The position numbers and the translations under genes are program-made. From NCBI GenBank assembly GCA_050943935.1, contig JBMNQC010000006.1, forward strand, positions 90,029 to 154,028: a stretch of DNA of 64,000 nucleotides. The letters run 5' to 3'. This DNA comes from Heteroscillospira sp050943935 (GTDB lineage: Bacteria; Bacillota; Clostridia; Oscillospirales; Oscillospiraceae). Shown here one piece after another: positions 60,925 through 64,000 of this stretch; the first letter of the stretch is position 1, and every line of letters starts with the position of its first letter. The notes beneath the pieces are model-generated. The model worked only from the letters and a program-made list of their open reading frames with translations. It searched no databases and was not told the origin of the DNA.

Positions 60925-62624
60925 CTAAATTGCGGCTGGCAGCTCGTCATCAAACATCGTTTCATCATCCACTCCGTAGAATTCCTCCATGGATGGAATG
61001 TCAAATTCCTCTTTGACATCATTCAGCATCCCAATGTCCCGGTAGTAAATCCAAATATCCTGCGGAGCGGTACGGGAGTATTTCTCAGCCTTTTCGCCCA
61101 CCACAACTTTTGAAATAAACATCCGAAGCAGTTCCGGAGTCAGTTCGGTAAGGTCGGTATACTTTTTCGCCTTTTCAATAAACCTGTCCACGTTGGAGAG
61201 GGAGTTCTTGAGGTTATCCATTCTCACTTCAGCCTTTGGCATACGTTCCCGCAGGGCTTTCTGTTCTGCGGTGTACTCATCGGACAGGGTTCTATAGTGC
61301 TCATCCGGTATACGCCCCAGCACATTGTCCTCATAGAGCCGTTTGAAAAGTGCGGTAAGCTCCAAGTCCCGTTTCCGGATAAGCTCCAACTCTTTTTGCA
61401 GCGCAGTGATTTTTTTCTCGTATCAGCAGTGTTTTTGCGGTTGATGCACTCCGCAAACAGCACTTCGTCCTGTCGTGCAAAGTGGGTGACACGCTTCAGG
61501 TCATCCAAAATCACCGCCGCAAGCTGGCTTTCCCGGATGTAATGGGCGGAGCAGGTTTCCTTGCCATACTGCTTGTAGGTGGAGCAAGCGAAGTTGTTTT
61601 TACTTTCGTCCATGGTGTGGGCACGGTGCAGAACCAAAGGCTTTCCGCAATCAGCGCAGAAGACAAGTCCCGAGTAAGGATTGGGGTTCTCCATGTTTTT
61701 TCTCGGACGCTTTTTGTGCATTCGCACCTCATGAGCAATGTCCCAAATATCCTGAGTAATAATTGCTTCGTGCGTGTTCTCAAACCTCAGCCATTCAGAT
61801 TCCGGGCGAATGATCTGCTTTTTGTTTTTATAGGATGCGGTGGTGTGCTTCATGCTAACTGTGTGTCCGAGATAGGTTTCATCGTTCAAAATATTGACGA
61901 TGGAGTTATCTCTCCACCTGTAAGGTCTGGTGGTATCCAAGTTCGTCAATGCCACGCTGGTCTGATTAAAATAGTAGTTGCTTGGATTTATCACCTGTTC
62001 CTCGGTGAGCTGCCTTGCGATTTGCTTGGGGCCTCTACCCTCGGCGCACAGCTTGAAAATGTGCCTAACCACCTCGGCGGCTTCTGGATCGGGAACAATC
62101 TTTTTGGGATTGCTCTCGTCTTTTTTGTACCCATAGGGCGGCCTTGTTCCAACCCGTTCTCCGCGCTCAGCCTGTGCTCTCTTCACCGACCGAATCTTTT
62201 TGCTGCAGTCTTTTGCATAAAAATCGTTAAATAAGTTCCGGAAAGGAGCAAAATCGTTATCGCCGTAGAGCGTGTCCACCGCATCATTGATCGCAATGAA
62301 CCGGACATTGTTGTTAGGAAAGGTATGCTCCATGAGAAAGCCGGTTTGCAGATAATCCCTGCCGAGACGACTCATGTCCTTGACGATCAGGGTTTCCACC
62401 TGTCCGCTTTCAATCAGCTCCATAATCTCATTCCACGAAGGACGATTGAAGTTTGTGCCGCTGAAACCGTCATCGAACAGAAAACGAATATTGCCAAAGC
62501 CCTTTTCCTCTGCGTACCTGGTGAGAATCAGCCGCTGATTCTGAATGCTGTTGCTTTCGCCCTCCCGGTCATCCTCCTGGCTCAGTCTGCCGTACAGTAT
62601 GGTGTATTTTTCGTTGTTTGCCAT
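60925..62624 (-). CDS. Large serine recombinase with a -1 frameshift at an A7 run
   Basis: Two overlapping frames form one protein. The first, from ATG 62624, has the resolvase catalytic domain (ILYGRLSQEDDREGESNSIQ, then VKDMSRLGRDYL), a recombinase domain (TRPPYGYKKDESNPKKIVPD) and a zinc ribbon (FCADCGKP, CSTYKQYGKETCSAHY). The second, ending at 60925, gives the C-terminal coiled coil and tail (LERL-like ELELIRKRDLELTALFKRLY). They join at 61410-61416, where A AAA AAA in the first frame would allow -1 slippage to give about 560 residues. It is either programmed frameshifting, a real deletion, or a homopolymer read error. It is the likely integrase of the second element. Confidence 0.85.
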
Positions 62625-62708
62625 CGTTTAAAAATCCTCCTTCTTGTTGTGGCAAACTGAATACGGTAACCCAAGCATACCGCAACAGGTTCCACAAGTC
62701 TACTGAAA

Positions 62709-63002
62709 TCAAGCGTTTTTAAGCGCTTTTTCGAGGTCGTTTTCAATCACCGAAAGCATCTTTTTTGTGGGGGTAGAGGCGCTTTTTACGGGAAACACGG
62801 AATGCACCCGGAACACTCTGTCCTCTACCACCATATCCCGTTCAACGGTGTGAGAGGAATCGTCTGTGTAAACAAAGCTGTCCGCAAAGGTGCGGTGAGA
62901 GGTACCCTCGCTGTCGCTTTGCCAAATGATATCGGCGGTTTCGTAAGCGCCGAGGATATTGGTTTTCAGATAATGCTGTGCTGCTAATTTCTCGTTTGTC
63001 AT
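62709..63002 (-). CDS. Small mobile-element accessory protein, unknown
   Basis: This 97-residue protein lies between relaxase and recombinase. It is acidic, with the end DRVFRVHSVFPVKSASTPTK followed by a helix (MLSVIENDLEKALKNA), reminiscent of small TnpW-like proteins of clostridial elements, but the match is weak. AAAGGAG precedes ATG 63002. Function unknown. Confidence 0.7.
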   Translation of the reverse strand: MTNEKLAAQHYLKTNILGAYETADIIWQSDSEGTSHRTFADSFVYTDDSSHTVERDMVVEDRVFRVHSVFPVKSASTPTKKMLSVIENDLEKALKNA

Positions 63003-63014
63003 ATCGCATCTCCT

Positions 63015-64000
63015 TTACATCTTCATTTCAAAATCGTGCCCGCTGTGGTCATCTTCCTTTTGGCCAACCGCTATTTTCTTCTTTCTGCCGGTATACTGCG
63101 GAGGTTTCGTGGTGGCATCCTTTATGGGAACAGGGTTGTCCAGCCGTTCCAAAGCGCGTCCCAGCTGAACCATACTGCCGCCAATGCCAGCAAGGTCAGG
63201 GGAATGACGATCCACAGCGGCATCCATGTCAGGTGTGGCAGCCGCAGCTTCGGCAGAGAAAAAGGCTTCTCTTTCTGTTTCCCAGCCTGTGATAACGCCT
63301 GCTGTATCTGCAGCAGGCTCTTGCTGATTTGCTCCAGCTCCGACCCCGCAGGCAGATTGCCCAGCTGTGTTTTGAGACTGTGGTTCTGCTCTTGGAGGAA
63401 TTTCACCTGCGCCTGCAGCTGAGTTATCCCATCCCAAATCACGCTCTGGTTGTAGAACAGGTTGTCCAGTTTTTCCTCTGTCAGCGGACAAGGTTGGGGG
63501 TTCTGCGGCGATTGTGTAGGCTGAATCCCTGTTGAGTCTGTGCCTGCGTTGCGCTGCTTCAATTCTTCTAAGCTCAAATTCACGCTCCATCATCTCCTTT
63601 AAATAGCGGTTGTCATGGAGTTTAATATCCCGGCAGGACATGGTGTTTGGGCAGGTGTAGGTGATGTTTTTTCTGTTCTCTGTCCATTTTACCGTGTAGC
63701 CCTGCCGCTCCATATTCTTGATAAACTCTGCTTTTGTGCCACTCATTTTCATCGCAAAATCAATTACGTTCATTAATGAAAACTTCCAGCTCTGTCCTTT
63801 GGCGGCGGCACGGTATTCCCGAGAGGCAAGGCTTTTCGATTTACCGCTGTTGTATGGCTCAAGGGTGGTCAGCCCATATTGCTGACAAATTTGGTCTGAA
63901 TACGCCCGAAGCTTTAGTAGTGTTTTGGGGCCTTGGTGTAATTTCTTCCCTGTTTTAAAGCTGACCGAGTTGATAATAAAGTGGGAGTGCAGATGCTCAT
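63015..64000 (-). CDS. MOB-type relaxase, C-terminal part (runs off right edge)
   Basis: The frame is open on the minus strand from beyond 64000 to the stop at 63015. The visible part begins EHLHSHFIINSVSFKTGKKL, the histidine-rich third motif of MOB(P)-type relaxases, then YSDQICQQYGLTTLEPYNSG and KGQSWKF. After about residue 150 of the visible part it becomes a low-complexity Ala/Glu/Arg-rich tail. The relaxase nicks DNA at oriT for conjugative mobilisation. An internal ATG at 63773 is not the true start. A second frame overlaps the tail. Confidence 0.85.
   Translation of the reverse strand, partial: EHLHSHFIINSVSFKTGKKLHQGPKTLLKLRAYSDQICQQYGLTTLEPYNSGKSKSLASREYRAAAKGQSWKFSLMNVIDFAMKMSGTKAEFIKNMERQGYTVKWTENRKNITYTCPNTMSCRDIKLHDNRYLKEMMEREFELRRIEAAQRRHRLNRDSAYTIAAEPPTLSADRGKTGQPVLQPERDLGWDNSAAGAGEIPPRAEPQSQNTAGQSACGVGAGANQQEPAADTAGVITGWETEREAFFSAEAAAATPDMDAAVDRHSPDLAGIGGSMVQLGRALERLDNPVPIKDATTKPPQYTGRKKKIAVGQKEDDHSGHDFEMKM
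63122..63583 (-). CDS. Overlapping 153-residue coiled-coil membrane protein within the relaxase tail
   Basis: In another frame of the relaxase tail, GTG 63583 has AAAGGAG 10 bases upstream. The product has a hydrophilic start (LEELKQRNAGTDSTG), a predicted coiled coil (LQAQVKFLQEQNHSLKTQLG), and a C-terminal helix (MPLWIVIPLTLLALAAVWFS). These are coherent protein features, unlike the low-complexity relaxase tail in the same DNA, so it is probably real. Function unknown; membrane anchoring of the transfer machinery is one idea. Confidence 0.55.
   Translation of the reverse strand: MNLSLEELKQRNAGTDSTGIQPTQSPQNPQPCPLTEEKLDNLFYNQSVIWDGITQLQAQVKFLQEQNHSLKTQLGNLPAGSELEQISKSLLQIQQALSQAGKQKEKPFSLPKLRLPHLTWMPLWIVIPLTLLALAAVWFSWDALWNGWTTLFP

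Larger units (their letters stand above)
60833..64000 (-). mobile_element. Right-truncated integrative/mobilisable element (Tn4451-like)
   Basis: It contains, on the minus strand, a MOB relaxase, a small accessory gene and a large serine recombinase next to sfsA, a typical Tn4451-type order. GC is lower than in the flanking genes, and isoleucine codons are mostly ATT/ATC rather than ATA, consistent with recent transfer. The far end is outside the window. Confidence 0.8.

Overview
The window looks like a chromosome segment of an endospore-forming, anaerobic member of the Clostridia, most likely Oscillospirales (Ruminococcaceae/Oscillospiraceae). The evidence is moderately high GC, Firmicutes-type operons (ECF transporter, YfbR/ACT/UPF0210/DUF896 cluster, Clp ATPase with an N-terminal zinc finger), a ypeB germination gene, a tryptophan T-box, several ferredoxins and an oxygen-free style of metabolism. 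Most genes use ATA heavily for isoleucine despite the GC-rich context. No rRNA, tRNA or CRISPR array was recognised.

Layout. 1-5.4 kb: the end of an ABC-2 type permease with an in-frame amber codon, a MATE exporter, a UroD-family protein, the first long intergenic repeat and a cation diffusion facilitator. 5.6-9.9 kb: two CNNM/CorC-type membrane proteins, a YdcF/SanA-like protein, and two tandem cassettes that share promoter and terminators but carry different small membrane proteins. 9.9-18.2 kb (minus strand): Clp ATPase, CvpA, a DUF5711-like protein, truA, ecfT-ecfA2-ecfA1 and an rRNA-type methyltransferase behind one promoter. 18.3-23.5 kb: repeats flanking a lipoprotein and the yfbR/ACT/UPF0210/DUF896 operon. 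23.5-33.9 kb: an aldo/keto reductase, feoA, and feoB cut in two by a 6.86-kb element carrying a livJHMGF transporter and a large serine recombinase. 34-38 kb: a BMP-type nucleoside-binding lipoprotein with xpt, a lipid kinase and a polyferredoxin. 38-42.8 kb: a Trp-specific T-box followed by a trpXYZ-type ABC transporter (with a repeat between X and Y) and a 3-hydroxyacid dehydrogenase. 42.8-49.6 kb: larC-larB-larE for the nickel-pincer cofactor, a C39 peptidase, ypeB and gltX. 49.7-60.8 kb: an aminotransferase, trpS, cell-wall glycan genes, small hypothetical genes, a PASTA protein, an SDR, a ferredoxin/NapH-like/ArsR operon and sfsA. 60.8-64 kb: the end of a second mobile element, lower in GC, with a serine recombinase (frameshifted), a small accessory gene and a MOB relaxase running off the right edge.

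The most striking object is the feoB-splitting element. It is bounded by 7-bp direct repeats (CATGTGC) at 26216-26222 and 33074-33080. Just inside are 20-bp inverted arms (17/20 identical) that would form a symmetric attP on circularisation. Joining the two outer flanks at the repeat restores an uninterrupted 663-residue FeoB reading frame across its conserved membrane motif. The element therefore looks like a precise, potentially reversible insertion that couples ferrous-iron uptake to carriage of a branched-chain amino acid transporter. Other points of interest are the tandem cassettes with swapped gene bodies, four copies of a modular repeat of about 340-360 bp, a leader ORF running through a terminator into larE, and an overlapping reading frame inside the relaxase gene.
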